A stretch of DNA of 64,000 nt from Spirosoma lacussanchae (GTDB taxonomy: Bacteria; Bacteroidota; Bacteroidia; Cytophagales; Spirosomataceae). Shown piece after piece: positions 1-8,426 of this stretch; position 1 is the stretch's first letter; every line of letters starts with the position of its first letter. The DNA is taken from assembly GCF_005870035.1 (NCBI RefSeq), contig NZ_SWJG01000003.1, forward strand, positions 310,001 to 374,000, read 5' to 3'. The translations under genes and the position numbers were made by a program. A model generated the notes under the pieces. It saw only the letters and a program-made list of their open reading frames with translations. It searched no databases and was not told the origin of the DNA.

Positions 1-465
1 ATTGCCTACGTACAGAAAGGATTTATGGTTAAAGAAGGCTTCGATCTGAACCTGGGCGGCTTTCCGCTGACGGTCGGAGCCCGCATTGCTTACCAGACCC
101 AAACGATGGAAGTGCCGCTATTGGCCAAGGTAAACCTGACCGACGGCCCCGTTCAGCCGTACTTCATTGCCGGCCCCGCCGTTAGCTACACCCTCGACGG
201 ACGGGTACGGACCCGGGGGACGGCGCTCATCACGACCCAGCCGATCGACGTCGATGTTAACTATGGCTCCATGCTGAACCGCTGGGACGTAGGTGCGGTA
301 GGTGGTCTGGGCCTGGCTATGGATGCCGGTGCCGGTAAATTCTTCATTGAAGGCCGCTATACACACGGTTTTACCCGGCAGGTGCAGGTGCCGGTCGTTA
401 ACGTAAACGTACGTAACCGGGGTGTTGCGGTGTCGGTAGGCTATTCTATTCCAATCGGTTATTAA
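1..465 (+). CDS. Outer-membrane beta-barrel (porin-family) protein, 5' truncated
   Basis: The reading frame is already open at base 1, so only the C-terminal ~154 residues are present and the true start lies upstream of the window; the first internal ATG is at 25. The sequence alternates polar and hydrophobic residues in strand-sized blocks (GARIAYQTQTMEVPLLAKV, PYFIAGPAVSYTL, WDVGAVGGLGLAM, FFIEGRYTHGF) and ends in a strand, VAVSVGYSIPIGY, with a terminal aromatic, as in 8-stranded OMP_b-brl-type barrels of Bacteroidota. The role is inferred to be structural or transport in the outer membrane; substrate unknown. A hairpin terminator follows at 604-629. Confidence 0.7.
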   Translation: MAYVQKGFMVKEGFDLNLGGFPLTVGARIAYQTQTMEVPLLAKVNLTDGPVQPYFIAGPAVSYTLDGRVRTRGTALITTQPIDVDVNYGSMLNRWDVGAVGGLGLAMDAGAGKFFIEGRYTHGFTRQVQVPVVNVNVRNRGVAVSVGYSIPIGY

Positions 466-790
466 GGTGGAGTCGGTGCAGGTGTCGAGTCAGTGGGGTT
501 GGCCTAGCCCGTTCCCACCACATAGCCTCTTCACGACATCGCACTGCACCGACGCCACAGCCATTTGTTACAGCCATTTTGTTGAATCAACCTGAATAAG
601 TAAAGGCGGAGCTACTGGCTCCGCTTTTCTTGTATAGGCCGCGCTCTAAACCCAGCGCGACCCGCTGAAACCAACTCATTAGCATCTGGTTAAAAATGCG
701 GTAGGTTTCTAGACAACCCGTCGAATAACGGGGACAAAATGCTATTTTTACCATCCGTTACTTACCGAACGCGTACCGGCGACATCAACT
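466..790. other. Intergenic region with a terminator and no gene seen
   Basis: This 325-bp stretch holds the hairpin terminator at 604-629. A near-match to a Bacteroidota -7 element (TATTTTTA, around 752-759) lies about 35 bases before the desaturase start, but its last base is A instead of G and no -33 TTG was found at the right spacing. No RNA gene or small ORF with support was seen. Confidence 0.5.
604..629 (+). terminator. Rho-independent terminator after the barrel gene
   Basis: The 7-bp arms GCGGAGC (606-612) and GCTCCGC (618-624) enclose a 5-base loop and are followed by TTTTC. It lies ~140 bp past the barrel stop codon, so it probably ends that transcript. Confidence 0.7.
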
Positions 791-1822
791 ATGGCAAGAG
801 TAAATGATTTTGTTCGCTCCGCAACTACGGAGCCACACCGCATTCGTACCCGGCAAATCCTGAAAGCACATCCCGAGATCAAGAAACTGATCGGTCAGAA
901 AAACCCGGCCACATTCTGGGTCATTGTGGGCTGTGTAACCCTGATGACGGCTATGGCCTGGCTCGTTCGTGACCAATCGTGGTGGGTCGTTATTGCAGCG
1001 GCCTGGTTCATTGGCGCTTTTCCGGCGCATACGCTCTTTGTCTGCATCCACGAAGCGGCTCATAACCTGATTTTTCGCAAACCGGCCGCCAACGCCTGGG
1101 CTGCTATTTTTGCCAACCTGCCCACGGCTTTCCCCACGGCGCTCTCGTTCAAGAATTTTCATATCAAACACCACGCGTTTCAGGGTGTACATGAGCTGGA
1201 CGCCGACCTACCCGACTGGTACGAAGCTAAGCTTATTAACAACTACGCCATTGGTAAGGCGTTCTGGCTGCTGATGTTCCCGATTTTTCAGGGTATCCGC
1301 ACCATTCGGATGCGCGAACTGGCCGTTATCGACAAATGGGTGGCTGCCAACATCATCGTTCAGCTAGCCTTCGACGTGTTGATCGTAACCCTGTTTGGCT
1401 GGAAAGCGCTGGCTTTTCTGGTGCTGTGCCTGTTTTTTTCGGTAGGACTTCACCCGCTGGGCGCCCGCTGGATTCAGGAGCATTACCTGACCCTCGACCC
1501 AGAGCAGGAAACCTACAGTTATTATGGCCAGTTGAATACGGTTAACCTGAACGTCGGTTTTCACAACGAACACCACGATTTCCCGTCTATCCCCTGGAAC
1601 CGACTGCCCGAGATCAAGAAAAATGCGCCCGAGTATTACGATACGCTAAAGTACCACACCTCGTACGTGCGGCTGTTTTTCCGGTTCCTGTTCGATCAGG
1701 AGATTTCGTTGTTTTCGCGCATTGTGCGTAAAGAGCGCGGTCGGGTAGCCATTGCCGACGAGTCTAAACCGGATCTGGAGCTGGTACAGGCGCAGGCCAT
1801 CCCGGCCAAAGCCGCCGTATAG
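791..1822 (+). CDS. Fatty acid desaturase resembling sphingolipid delta-4 desaturase (DES1)
   Basis: A 343-residue membrane di-iron desaturase. Three histidine boxes are visible: HEAAH (87-91), HIKHH (124-128) and HNEHH (258-262). Around them the sequence matches, as I remember that family, the dihydroceramide delta-4 desaturases of eukaryotes: an N-terminal PHRIRTRQILKAHPEIKKL, then ETYSYYGQLN (240-249) and HNEHHDFPSIPW (258-269) followed by APEYYD (279-284). Hydrophobic segments flank residues 42-58, 63-82, 155-172 and 187-218. Known for the family: O2-dependent insertion of a double bond into the long-chain base of ceramide. Inferred: modification of the sphingolipids that many Bacteroidota make, or of an ordinary acyl chain. 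It stands alone, with a convergent terminator behind it. Confidence 0.85.
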   Translation: MARVNDFVRSATTEPHRIRTRQILKAHPEIKKLIGQKNPATFWVIVGCVTLMTAMAWLVRDQSWWVVIAAAWFIGAFPAHTLFVCIHEAAHNLIFRKPAANAWAAIFANLPTAFPTALSFKNFHIKHHAFQGVHELDADLPDWYEAKLINNYAIGKAFWLLMFPIFQGIRTIRMRELAVIDKWVAANIIVQLAFDVLIVTLFGWKALAFLVLCLFFSVGLHPLGARWIQEHYLTLDPEQETYSYYGQLNTVNLNVGFHNEHHDFPSIPWNRLPEIKKNAPEYYDTLKYHTSYVRLFFRFLFDQEISLFSRIVRKERGRVAIADESKPDLELVQAQAIPAKAAV

Positions 1823-1838
1823 CCAATCCGGTATATAG

Positions 1839-1883
1839 TAAGCAGAACGCCCCGTCAGATGAGCTGACGGGGCGTTCTGCTTA
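1839..1883. terminator. Bidirectional terminator, 20-bp perfect stem
   Basis: Arms 1839-1858 and 1864-1883 are exact reverse complements with a 5-base loop, ATGAG. The hairpin sits between the convergent desaturase and dsbD genes, 17 bp after the first stop and 9 bp before the second, and can serve both strands. The flanking bases are A/T-rich rather than long T tracts. Confidence 0.8.
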
Positions 1884-1891
1884 TAAAAGGC

Positions 1892-4033
1892 TTACTGAAT
1901 CTGCGCGCTGAATTTCGCTTTTCCCGAGTCCAGGAAGGCAACAAAGGTGTCGATACTGCGGTCATAGTTCTTCGGCGCTACCAGCAGTTTCCCGTCGGCA
2001 TCGACCAGGCAGTAATGGGGCTGGGCGTTGTTATTATACCGGGTAATCTGCAGATCAGCATTTTGGGCGCCGATGGTTTTCTTTACTTTCTGATCATACG
2101 CAGAGGTGTACCAATCTGACTCTGGCAGCTCGGTTTTATCATCTACGTACAGCGCCAGCACCACAAAATCGTTCTGCAACCGCGACAGTACCGCCGGGTC
2201 TGACCAGACGCGGGCCTCCATTTCGCGGCAGTTGACGCAGCCATGACCGGTAAAGTCGATGAACAGCGGTTTGTTTACTTTTTTGGCATACGCCAGCGCC
2301 TGCCTGTACTCGAAAAAGCCCTGCAACTGATGCGGCAGCTTGAACAGGTTGCTGTATTTGGGCACCTCGCCCAGCGTGTTGACTGGCGCAGCGGCCCCCG
2401 TCGACCGGGCATTCAGGTCGAAATCCTGGCTGGTTTTGGGGGGCAGGTAGCCCGACATTGCCCGCAGCGGAGCACCCCACAGGCCCGGAATCATGTAAAC
2501 GACAAAGGCAAAGATCAGGATGGCCAGCAGCAGCCGGGGAATACTGACGTTCTTGACTTCGCTATCGTGCGGCAAACGGATCTTGCCCAGCAGGTAAAAC
2601 CCGATCAGCGCGAAAATAACGATCCAGAACGCCAGAAAAATCTCCCGGTCGAGCAGTCCCCAGTGGTAGACCTGATCGGCAATGCTCAGAAACTTAAGCG
2701 CTAGCGCCAGCTCCAGGAAGCCCAGCACCACTTTAACCCCGTTGAGCCAGCCTCCCGATTTGGGCATACTTTTGAGCCACTGCGGAAAAGCCGCAAACAG
2801 CGTAAACGGAATGGCAAAAGCCGACGAGAAGGCGGTCATGCCGATGATCGGTTTCACCACTTCGCCCCCGGCCGATGCTACGAGCAGGCTGCCCACAATG
2901 GGGCCGGTGCAGGAGAATGAAACCAGTACCAGGGTAAAGGCCATGAAAAACACGCCGGCCAGGCCACCGCGCTCGGCCCGGGCATCGGCGCTGTTGACCA
3001 GCGAACTGGGCAGAACGATCTCGAACAAACCCAAAAACGAAAGCCCGAATACGAAGAAGATAGCGAAGAACAGGACGTTGGGCAGCCAGTGGGTACTCAC
3101 AAAATTGGCAAAGGCCGGTCCGTTGATGCGCGACACAACCGTACCGATCAGCACATAAATGCCAATAATCGAGGCCCCAAACAGCAACGCTTTCCAGCGA
3201 CCACCCGATTGGTTGGTGAAAAAACTAACCGTCATCGGAATGATCGGGAATACGCAGGGCGTCAGCAGCGCCACCAGACCCGACAGAAAAGCCGCCACAA
3301 TGAACCCCATCATGGACGTGTCGGTGGTTTCGCCAGGCTGAGCAGCCGCATCGAGCGCATCGACGGGTTTGTCAGCAGCCTGTTCTACGGTGGGCGCGCT
3401 GGTACCGGTGGTCGCGGTCAGGGCCGGGTCCGGGGTCGTAGCGGCCACAGTGGTTTCAGAAACAGGGGGCGTAACGGCCGACGTGGTAGCGGCCGACGTG
3501 GTAACGGATGAGGTAGCGGCAGGGCTTACAGCGGCTACCTCAGCTGACGTAGTAGCCGGACCCCTCACGGTCAGCTGAGTGCTTAGCTGGGCTTCGGCGG
3601 GGGGCAGGCAGGTGCCGTCTTTCGAGGAGCAGGCCATGTACTCGGTGGTAGCGCTGAACTGGACCGAGGGTTTCAGCACCTTGATTTTCTGAACGAAGGT
3701 CGCCGTTCCCGAAAACTGCCTGATTTTAGCGCCCCAGACTTCTTCGAACACTTCTTCGACCCCAACCGGTACGACATTGCCAACGCGCTGCCAGCTATCG
3801 GAAGGAGTAAACTTGAAACTCGTCGGCAACGGACCGATGTTCGGATCGAGGTCGTTCGAGTAGATATGCCAGCTATCGGCAATGGTGGCCCGGATGCGAA
3901 CTTCCACGACGTCGCCCACCTGCGCGGGTTGCTTCGGTACCGAAACCGACCATTTCGTGGGATCTTTGGTAAGCTGGGCGAACGTGACAACGGACAACAA
4001 AAGTCCGGCAACGAGCGCAACAAATGATTTCAT
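1892..4033 (-). CDS. dsbD: Thiol:disulfide interchange protein DsbD
   Basis: A 713-residue inner-membrane protein that passes electrons from cytoplasmic thioredoxin to envelope proteins. Order: signal peptide (1-20, ending TFAQ), DsbD-alpha-like domain with Cys135 and Cys142, a Ser/Thr/Ala/Pro-rich linker (about 155-235), the membrane domain starting near 241 with TPCVFPIIP (Cys260) and a second conserved Cys in SFSCTGPIVG, then a C-terminal thioredoxin domain with CVNC at 599-602. All three redox pairs are present. ATG at 4033 is preferred over a longer frame reaching 4126, because it begins the signal peptide and a good promoter lies at 4079-4107, inside that longer frame. Confidence 0.93.
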   Translation of the reverse strand: MKSFVALVAGLLLSVVTFAQLTKDPTKWSVSVPKQPAQVGDVVEVRIRATIADSWHIYSNDLDPNIGPLPTSFKFTPSDSWQRVGNVVPVGVEEVFEEVWGAKIRQFSGTATFVQKIKVLKPSVQFSATTEYMACSSKDGTCLPPAEAQLSTQLTVRGPATTSAEVAAVSPAATSSVTTSAATTSAVTPPVSETTVAATTPDPALTATTGTSAPTVEQAADKPVDALDAAAQPGETTDTSMMGFIVAAFLSGLVALLTPCVFPIIPMTVSFFTNQSGGRWKALLFGASIIGIYVLIGTVVSRINGPAFANFVSTHWLPNVLFFAIFFVFGLSFLGLFEIVLPSSLVNSADARAERGGLAGVFFMAFTLVLVSFSCTGPIVGSLLVASAGGEVVKPIIGMTAFSSAFAIPFTLFAAFPQWLKSMPKSGGWLNGVKVVLGFLELALALKFLSIADQVYHWGLLDREIFLAFWIVIFALIGFYLLGKIRLPHDSEVKNVSIPRLLLAILIFAFVVYMIPGLWGAPLRAMSGYLPPKTSQDFDLNARSTGAAAPVNTLGEVPKYSNLFKLPHQLQGFFEYRQALAYAKKVNKPLFIDFTGHGCVNCREMEARVWSDPAVLSRLQNDFVVLALYVDDKTELPESDWYTSAYDQKVKKTIGAQNADLQITRYNNNAQPHYCLVDADGKLLVAPKNYDRSIDTFVAFLDSGKAKFSAQIQ

Positions 4034-4078
4034 ACCGCTTTGGGTAAGTGTTGGTTTGATGGGGTAACAGCAATCCCG

Positions 4079-4107
4079 CAAAAATACTTCCATTTGTGCG
4101 GCTCCAA
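4079..4107 (-). promoter_or_regulatory. Bacteroidota-type promoter for dsbD
   Basis: On the minus strand there is TTG (4107-4105), 18 bases, then TATTTTTG (4086-4079), which fits the TTG-N17..23-TAnnTTTG consensus. The predicted transcription start is ~40 bases before the chosen dsbD ATG. The -33 TTG is part of the T tract of the terminator of the gene upstream. Confidence 0.6.
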
Positions 4108-4139
4108 AAAAAATGCGCCCCAACACCGGCCGGGGCGCA
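4106..4139 (-). terminator. Rho-independent terminator after the PhyH-family gene
   Basis: On the minus strand the arms TGCGCCCC (4139-4132) and GGGGCGCA (4121-4114) are followed by eight Ts (4113-4106). It lies ~60 bp beyond the stop codon at 4200 and separates that gene from dsbD. Confidence 0.85.
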
Positions 4140-4199
4140 CCAACGAAATGAAAAGTTAGGTGTGTTTACGTATACTAACCGATCAGCTATGAATCCACA

Positions 4200-5033
4200 T
4201 CAATAGCTGAACAGAACGGGGTTCAGCTCATCCTGCGGATGGCTGCCAGCGGGTACATTAGCCAGCCACCGCGCATGGTCGGCTACCTGATACCGATTGC
4301 GGGGCGGCATGATAATCTGGTTTTTGTCCATATAAATCATGGTCATCACCTTCCGGGGCGATTCCGATACGTTCGGCCCGGCCCGGTGAAAGGTCCAGCC
4401 GGCATGGTAGCTGACCTCGCCCAGCTCGAAGGGCGTGTCGTTGAGCGGGAAGTTCTGCTGCTGAAGCAGGCCAGACAGCACCGTCTCGCTCTCGTCGCTG
4501 ATTTCGAGGTCGCGGCCAATCTCGACATGCTGCGATCCTTCGGCAAACGCCAGCGGACCCATCTCCATCGGGGTTGCCTGCAACGGAATCCAGACCGTAA
4601 CGGTATGCGGTGAAGCCAGCGGCCAGTAGAACTGATCGGCATGCCAGGGCGTGATGCCGCCCGAGGGCTCTTTATACAGTGCCTGGTCGTGGTACAGCCG
4701 GACGCCCTCAACGCCCATCAGATCAGCCGCCAGCTGGGCCAGGCGCTTCGAGAAAACGAACTCCCGGGCCTGCTCATCTTCCTGCCAGAGATTCATGATC
4801 TGCAGAAAAGCCCGCTCGTAGGTCGTCCGTTCGTGCATTGGCTTATCGAGCGTATTGAGTCGAAAAACCAGCTCGGTGATGATGTCGCCATAGTAGGCCA
4901 GCACGGCCGGACTGAGCACCTGTTTGAGCTTCACGTAGCCGTTCTGACGGTAGAAAGCAATGGCTTCGGGACTGACCGAATACGGACTCGCCAGCTCCTG
5001 TAGCAGGGATGTTTTGTCGATAGTCGCTTCCAT
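4200..5033 (-). CDS. Phytanoyl-CoA dioxygenase (PhyH) family Fe(II)/2-oxoglutarate oxygenase
   Basis: A 277-residue cytoplasmic protein. The Fe(II) facial triad is visible as H131-x-D133 (in ITPWHADQFYW) and distal H216 (in HRAGPNVSESPR), with R227 placed to bind 2-oxoglutarate. Length and layout fit PhyH proteins, which hydroxylate small molecules or lipids; the substrate cannot be read from sequence. ATG at 5033 was chosen; a TTG five codons upstream (5048) is an alternative. It is divergent from an AraC-type regulator 161 bp away, a common arrangement for a regulator and its target, so the regulator probably controls this gene. Confidence 0.82.
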   Translation of the reverse strand: MEATIDKTSLLQELASPYSVSPEAIAFYRQNGYVKLKQVLSPAVLAYYGDIITELVFRLNTLDKPMHERTTYERAFLQIMNLWQEDEQAREFVFSKRLAQLAADLMGVEGVRLYHDQALYKEPSGGITPWHADQFYWPLASPHTVTVWIPLQATPMEMGPLAFAEGSQHVEIGRDLEISDESETVLSGLLQQQNFPLNDTPFELGEVSYHAGWTFHRAGPNVSESPRKVMTMIYMDKNQIIMPPRNRYQVADHARWLANVPAGSHPQDELNPVLFSY

Positions 5034-5082
5034 AAGGGTTTTAGACAAGAATATCGAACTGGTTCGCTGATCAGAATAGCTA

Positions 5083-5090
5083 CAAAAGTA
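5083..5090 (-). promoter_or_regulatory. Possible -7 element for the PhyH-family gene
   Basis: TACTTTTG on the minus strand matches TAnnTTTG about 50 bases upstream of the ATG at 5033. No TTG was found at the expected -33 distance, which may mean activator dependence on the divergent AraC-type protein; that part is inference. Confidence 0.4.
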
Positions 5091-5194
5091 GCGGGAGAGG
5101 TAATGAGTAGATGAAGCATGTTTTACCTATTTGTGTAGCATTTTGATCATCGTGTGCTTACTATCGCATACCTGTAGTTAGTATACTGTCTACT

Positions 5195-6064
5195 ATGAAA
5201 GCGTTATTCGAAAAAGTAACCATTGGTGATCAGCGCTCGCTGCTGGTTCGGCAGTTCCGGCTTCCGTATTTCGATGCGCCCTGGCATTACCATCCGGAGT
5301 ACGAGCTGACCTATATTATCAGTGGCTACGGACACCGGTTCGTTGGCGACCATGTGGAGTTGTTCAGACCGGGCGATCTGGTGCTGCTCGGCCCGGATTT
5401 GCCGCACTACTGGCGGTGCGATGCCGATTTTTACGAATCCGGCTCCGACCGGCGGGCCGAGTCGATTGTGGTGCAGTTTCGGGCTGCGCTGGTCGACACG
5501 GTGCTGGCTCATCTGCCCGAGGCCGATTCGCTCTGCGCGCTGCTCCGGCGGGGTCAGCACGGCCTGCGGTTCAGCGAAACCTGGGCCGCCCAGCTGGCCC
5601 CGCTCTTGACAGACCTGGTTGCGCAGACCCAGATGGAGCAGCTTATGAGCCTGTTGCGGGTGCTGAACCAGCTTACGACCGATCCGGACGCGCAGCCCCT
5701 GGCCAGCGACGGCTATCGGCTGGCGCCCAGCGCGGGCGAGACCGAGCGGATGAAGCGGGTGCTGGAGTTTACCCTGGCCAATTTTCGGGATGAGATCCGG
5801 ATCGAGCAGATTGCGTCGGTTGCCGGCATGGCGCCGGCAGCTTTCTGCCGGTACTTTAAACGACGAACGCGCAAACCCTTTGTCGAGTACCTGAACGAAC
5901 TCCGGATCAGCCACGCCCGTAAACTGCTCAGCGAAGCCGACATACCCGTTGGACAGGCTGGTCTAGAGAGCGGTTTCAACAATATATCCCACTTTCACCG
6001 GCAGTTCCGGCAGCATACGGGTATGACGCCCCTGACCTACCAGATCGTCTCGCGCGGGAAGTGA
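5195..6064 (+). CDS. AraC-family transcriptional regulator with cupin sensor domain
   Basis: A 289-residue DNA-binding regulator. The N-terminal ~100 residues form a cupin-like ligand pocket (PWHYHPEYELTYIISG, then FRPGDLVLLGPDLPHYW). The C-terminal ~100 residues hold the two helix-turn-helix units of AraC/XylS proteins: IEQIASVAGMAPAAFCRYFK and the recognition region PVGQAGLESGFNNISHFHRQ followed by TGMTPLTY. Domain order and length are typical. The ligand is unknown; cupin-AraC proteins usually sense a sugar or small organic compound. The divergent PhyH-family gene is the obvious candidate target. Confidence 0.88.
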   Translation: MKALFEKVTIGDQRSLLVRQFRLPYFDAPWHYHPEYELTYIISGYGHRFVGDHVELFRPGDLVLLGPDLPHYWRCDADFYESGSDRRAESIVVQFRAALVDTVLAHLPEADSLCALLRRGQHGLRFSETWAAQLAPLLTDLVAQTQMEQLMSLLRVLNQLTTDPDAQPLASDGYRLAPSAGETERMKRVLEFTLANFRDEIRIEQIASVAGMAPAAFCRYFKRRTRKPFVEYLNELRISHARKLLSEADIPVGQAGLESGFNNISHFHRQFRQHTGMTPLTYQIVSRGK

Positions 6065-6094
6065 AAATCTTCGGCAGACTACCGTTTTCCGCCG

Positions 6095-6102
6095 TACCTT
6101 TG
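6095..6102 (+). promoter_or_regulatory. Possible -7 element for glyA
   Basis: TACCTTTG matches TAnnTTTG 76 bases before the glyA ATG. The -33 region shows only TTCGG at about the right place, not TTG. The same octamer occurs at 8476-8483 before the small ORF after tatC. Confidence 0.4.
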
Positions 6103-6177
6103 TCCTGTAAAAGGAGTTGTTTGTCGGTTTAGCGTGACGAACAACCGGACCGATAACTCATTGAACTACTTACGCGC

Positions 6178-7470
6178 ATGACGACCGCAACCACCGCTGC
6201 CCGCGACACGCAGATTTTTGACCTGATTGCTAAAGAACAACACCGGCAGGAGTCCGGTATCGAACTGATTGCTTCCGAAAATTTCGTATCGCCTGCCGTT
6301 ATGGAAGCGGCCGGGAGCGTGCTCACCAACAAGTATGCCGAAGGCCTGCCCGGCAAACGGTATTACGGGGGCTGTGAGGTAGTCGATCAGGTCGAGCAAA
6401 TTGCTATCGACCGCGCTAAAGAGCTGTTCGGCGCTACCTGGGCCAACGTGCAGCCACACTCGGGCGCCAACGCCAACATGGCCGTATTCCTGGCCTGTCT
6501 GCAGCCCGGCGATACCATCCTGGGTTTCGACCTCAGCCACGGCGGTCACCTGACCCACGGTTCGCCGGTCAATATTTCGGGAAAATACTTCCGGCCTACG
6601 TTCTACGGGGTGGAGCGCGAAACAGGCGTTATCAATTACGACGTGGTTGAAGAAACGGCCAAACGGGAGCGGCCTAAACTGCTCATCTGTGGCGCATCGG
6701 CCTACAGCCGCGACTGGGATTACGCCCGGCTCCGCGCCATTGCCGACGAAGTGGGCGCGCTGCTCCTCGCCGACGTGTCGCACCCCGCCGGTCTGATTGC
6801 CAAAGGGCTGCTGAACGACCCGCTGGCGCATGCCCATATCGTTACGACGACCACCCACAAAACCCTGCGCGGCACCCGGGGCGGACTAATTCTGATGCGG
6901 AACGATTTTGAGAACCCGTTCGGTATCAAAACCCCCAAAGGCGACACCCGCCTGATGTCGTCGCTGCTCGATTCGGGCGTTTTCCCCGGCACGCAGGGCG
7001 GTCCGCTCGAACATATCATTGCTGCTAAAGCCGTAGCCTTCGGCGAAGCCCTGACCGACGATTTCTACGACTATGCCGTTCAGGTGAAAGCCAACGCGCA
7101 GGCCATGGCCAAAGCGTTTACCGATCGTGGCTACTCCATTATCTCGGGCGGCACGGATAATCACCTGATGCTGATCGACCTGCGGAGCAAAGGCCTCACG
7201 GGTAAGCTGGCCGAAAACACGCTGATCAAAGCCGACATTACCATCAACAAGAACATGGTTCCGTTCGACGATAAGTCGCCGATGGTTACTTCGGGCATGC
7301 GCGTCGGTACGGCGGCCATGACAACCCGCGGTCTGAAAGAATCGGACATGGAGCAGATTGTCGTATATATCGACCGGGTGCTGATGAACCATGAGGACAG
7401 TGCAACGCTGCTGACCGTTAAAGAAGAAATCAACGAGTGGATGAAAGCGTTTCCGCTCTACAAAAGTTAA
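6178..7470 (+). CDS. glyA: Serine hydroxymethyltransferase
   Basis: A 430-residue cytoplasmic PLP enzyme that interconverts serine and glycine with tetrahydrofolate, the main source of one-carbon units. The signature [15 protein letters not shown] carries the PLP lysine at residue 228. Other family blocks are [37 protein letters not shown] and [12 protein letters not shown]. Length matches bacterial GlyA (about 415-430). The Thr/Ala-rich extreme N terminus ([10 protein letters not shown]) is a slightly long leader before the conserved core. It lies upstream of tatC, separated by an octamer repeat array. Confidence 0.97.
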   Translation: MTTATTAARDTQIFDLIAKEQHRQESGIELIASENFVSPAVMEAAGSVLTNKYAEGLPGKRYYGGCEVVDQVEQIAIDRAKELFGATWANVQPHSGANANMAVFLACLQPGDTILGFDLSHGGHLTHGSPVNISGKYFRPTFYGVERETGVINYDVVEETAKRERPKLLICGASAYSRDWDYARLRAIADEVGALLLADVSHPAGLIAKGLLNDPLAHAHIVTTTTHKTLRGTRGGLILMRNDFENPFGIKTPKGDTRLMSSLLDSGVFPGTQGGPLEHIIAAKAVAFGEALTDDFYDYAVQVKANAQAMAKAFTDRGYSIISGGTDNHLMLIDLRSKGLTGKLAENTLIKADITINKNMVPFDDKSPMVTSGMRVGTAAMTTRGLKESDMEQIVVYIDRVLMNHEDSATLLTVKEEINEWMKAFPLYKS

Positions 7471-7474
7471 TTGT

Positions 7475-7545
7475 GATTGAGTGATTGAGCGATGACTAAC
7501 TTGCCGTTATAATCACTCAATCGCTCATTCAGTCAATCGCTCAAC
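7475..7545. repeat. Short octamer repeat array in inverted orientation between glyA and tatC
   Basis: Two copies of GATTGAGY (7475-7490) are followed, after a 23-base spacer, by four copies of the complementary octamer (CACTCAAT, CGCTCATT, CAGTCAAT, CGCTCAAC; 7514-7545). The arms share a perfect 12-bp match (7475-7486 with 7511-7522) and can form a hairpin. There is no T tract, so a plain terminator is doubtful. It fills nearly the whole 82-bp gap between the two genes. Confidence 0.7.
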
Positions 7546-7552
7546 CAAGCAT

Positions 7553-8410
7553 ATGCCACTCGATCAACTGACCGACGAAGACATCGACACCGAAGGCAAG
7601 GAGATGTCTTTTCTGGACCATCTGGAAGAACTCCGCTGGCACATTATCCGGGCCGCTGCGGCTATTCTGGTGTTTACCGTCACGGCGTTCATTTTTATTG
7701 ACGATATCTTCGAGTACGTACTGCTCGGACCGGCCAAGACCGATTTCTGGACCTACCGGCAGATGTGTAAGCTGGCCGATTATACGGGGTATGCCGATCT
7801 GTGCGTGAAGAAACTGACGTTCAAACTCCAGGCGCTGGGCTTATCGGATCAGTTTACCATGTCGCTGACGTCGTCGTTCTTCGTGGGACTTAGCTTTGCC
7901 TTCCCGTATGCCTTCTGGGAGGTGTGGCGGTTTATTAAGCCGGGCCTTCGTCAGTCCGAGAAGCGGGCGGCTCGCGGAGCGGTATTTTTCGTGTCGCTGC
8001 TGTTTTCGATGGGTCTGCTGTTCGGCTATTTCATTGTGTCGCCCCTGGCCATCAACTTCCTGGTCAATTACACCCTGTCAGACCGAATTGAGAACAACAT
8101 CGATATTACGTCCTATATTGGTGTAATCGTGACGCTGGCGCTGGGTTGCGGCCTTATTTTTCAGATGCCTATCGTGGCCTTCGTACTGTCTAAAGTGGGG
8201 GTGCTGACTCCCGCTTTCATGCGTGAGTATCGTCGTCACTCCTGGATCGTGATTCTGGTCGTTGCCGGGATTATTACCCCATCGCCCGATTTGTACAGCC
8301 AGATTCTGGTGGCCCTGCCGCTGGCGCTGCTGTATGAGATTAGTATCGTGGTGTCGGGCCGGGTTCAGAAAGCACGGCTTAAAGATAACGAAGCGCTGAT
8401 GCAGTCATAA
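7553..8410 (+). CDS. tatC: Sec-independent protein translocase subunit TatC
   Basis: A 285-residue polytopic inner-membrane protein, the signal-peptide receptor of the twin-arginine translocase. The N-terminal family motif MSFLDHLEELRWHIIRA is present, followed by about six hydrophobic segments (about 33-53, 105-125, 145-170, 190-210, 225-245, 250-270) and the conserved FxFPYAFWEVWRFIKPGL block. An extra ~15 residues precede the conserved start. No tatA/tatB gene is in the window. A potential Tat substrate is encoded at 21480. Translation starts 8 bp after the octamer array; a strong terminator follows. Confidence 0.95.
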   Translation: MPLDQLTDEDIDTEGKEMSFLDHLEELRWHIIRAAAAILVFTVTAFIFIDDIFEYVLLGPAKTDFWTYRQMCKLADYTGYADLCVKKLTFKLQALGLSDQFTMSLTSSFFVGLSFAFPYAFWEVWRFIKPGLRQSEKRAARGAVFFVSLLFSMGLLFGYFIVSPLAINFLVNYTLSDRIENNIDITSYIGVIVTLALGCGLIFQMPIVAFVLSKVGVLTPAFMREYRRHSWIVILVVAGIITPSPDLYSQILVALPLALLYEISIVVSGRVQKARLKDNEALMQS

Positions 8411-8426
8411 GCGATAAACTCTTCTG

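Noticed and set aside
785-1192. 135-residue frame antisense to the desaturase
   Set aside because: It lies inside a well-supported gene on the other strand and its sequence is low in hydrophobic core and rich in Arg/Gly, as expected from a reverse frame of GC-rich coding DNA.
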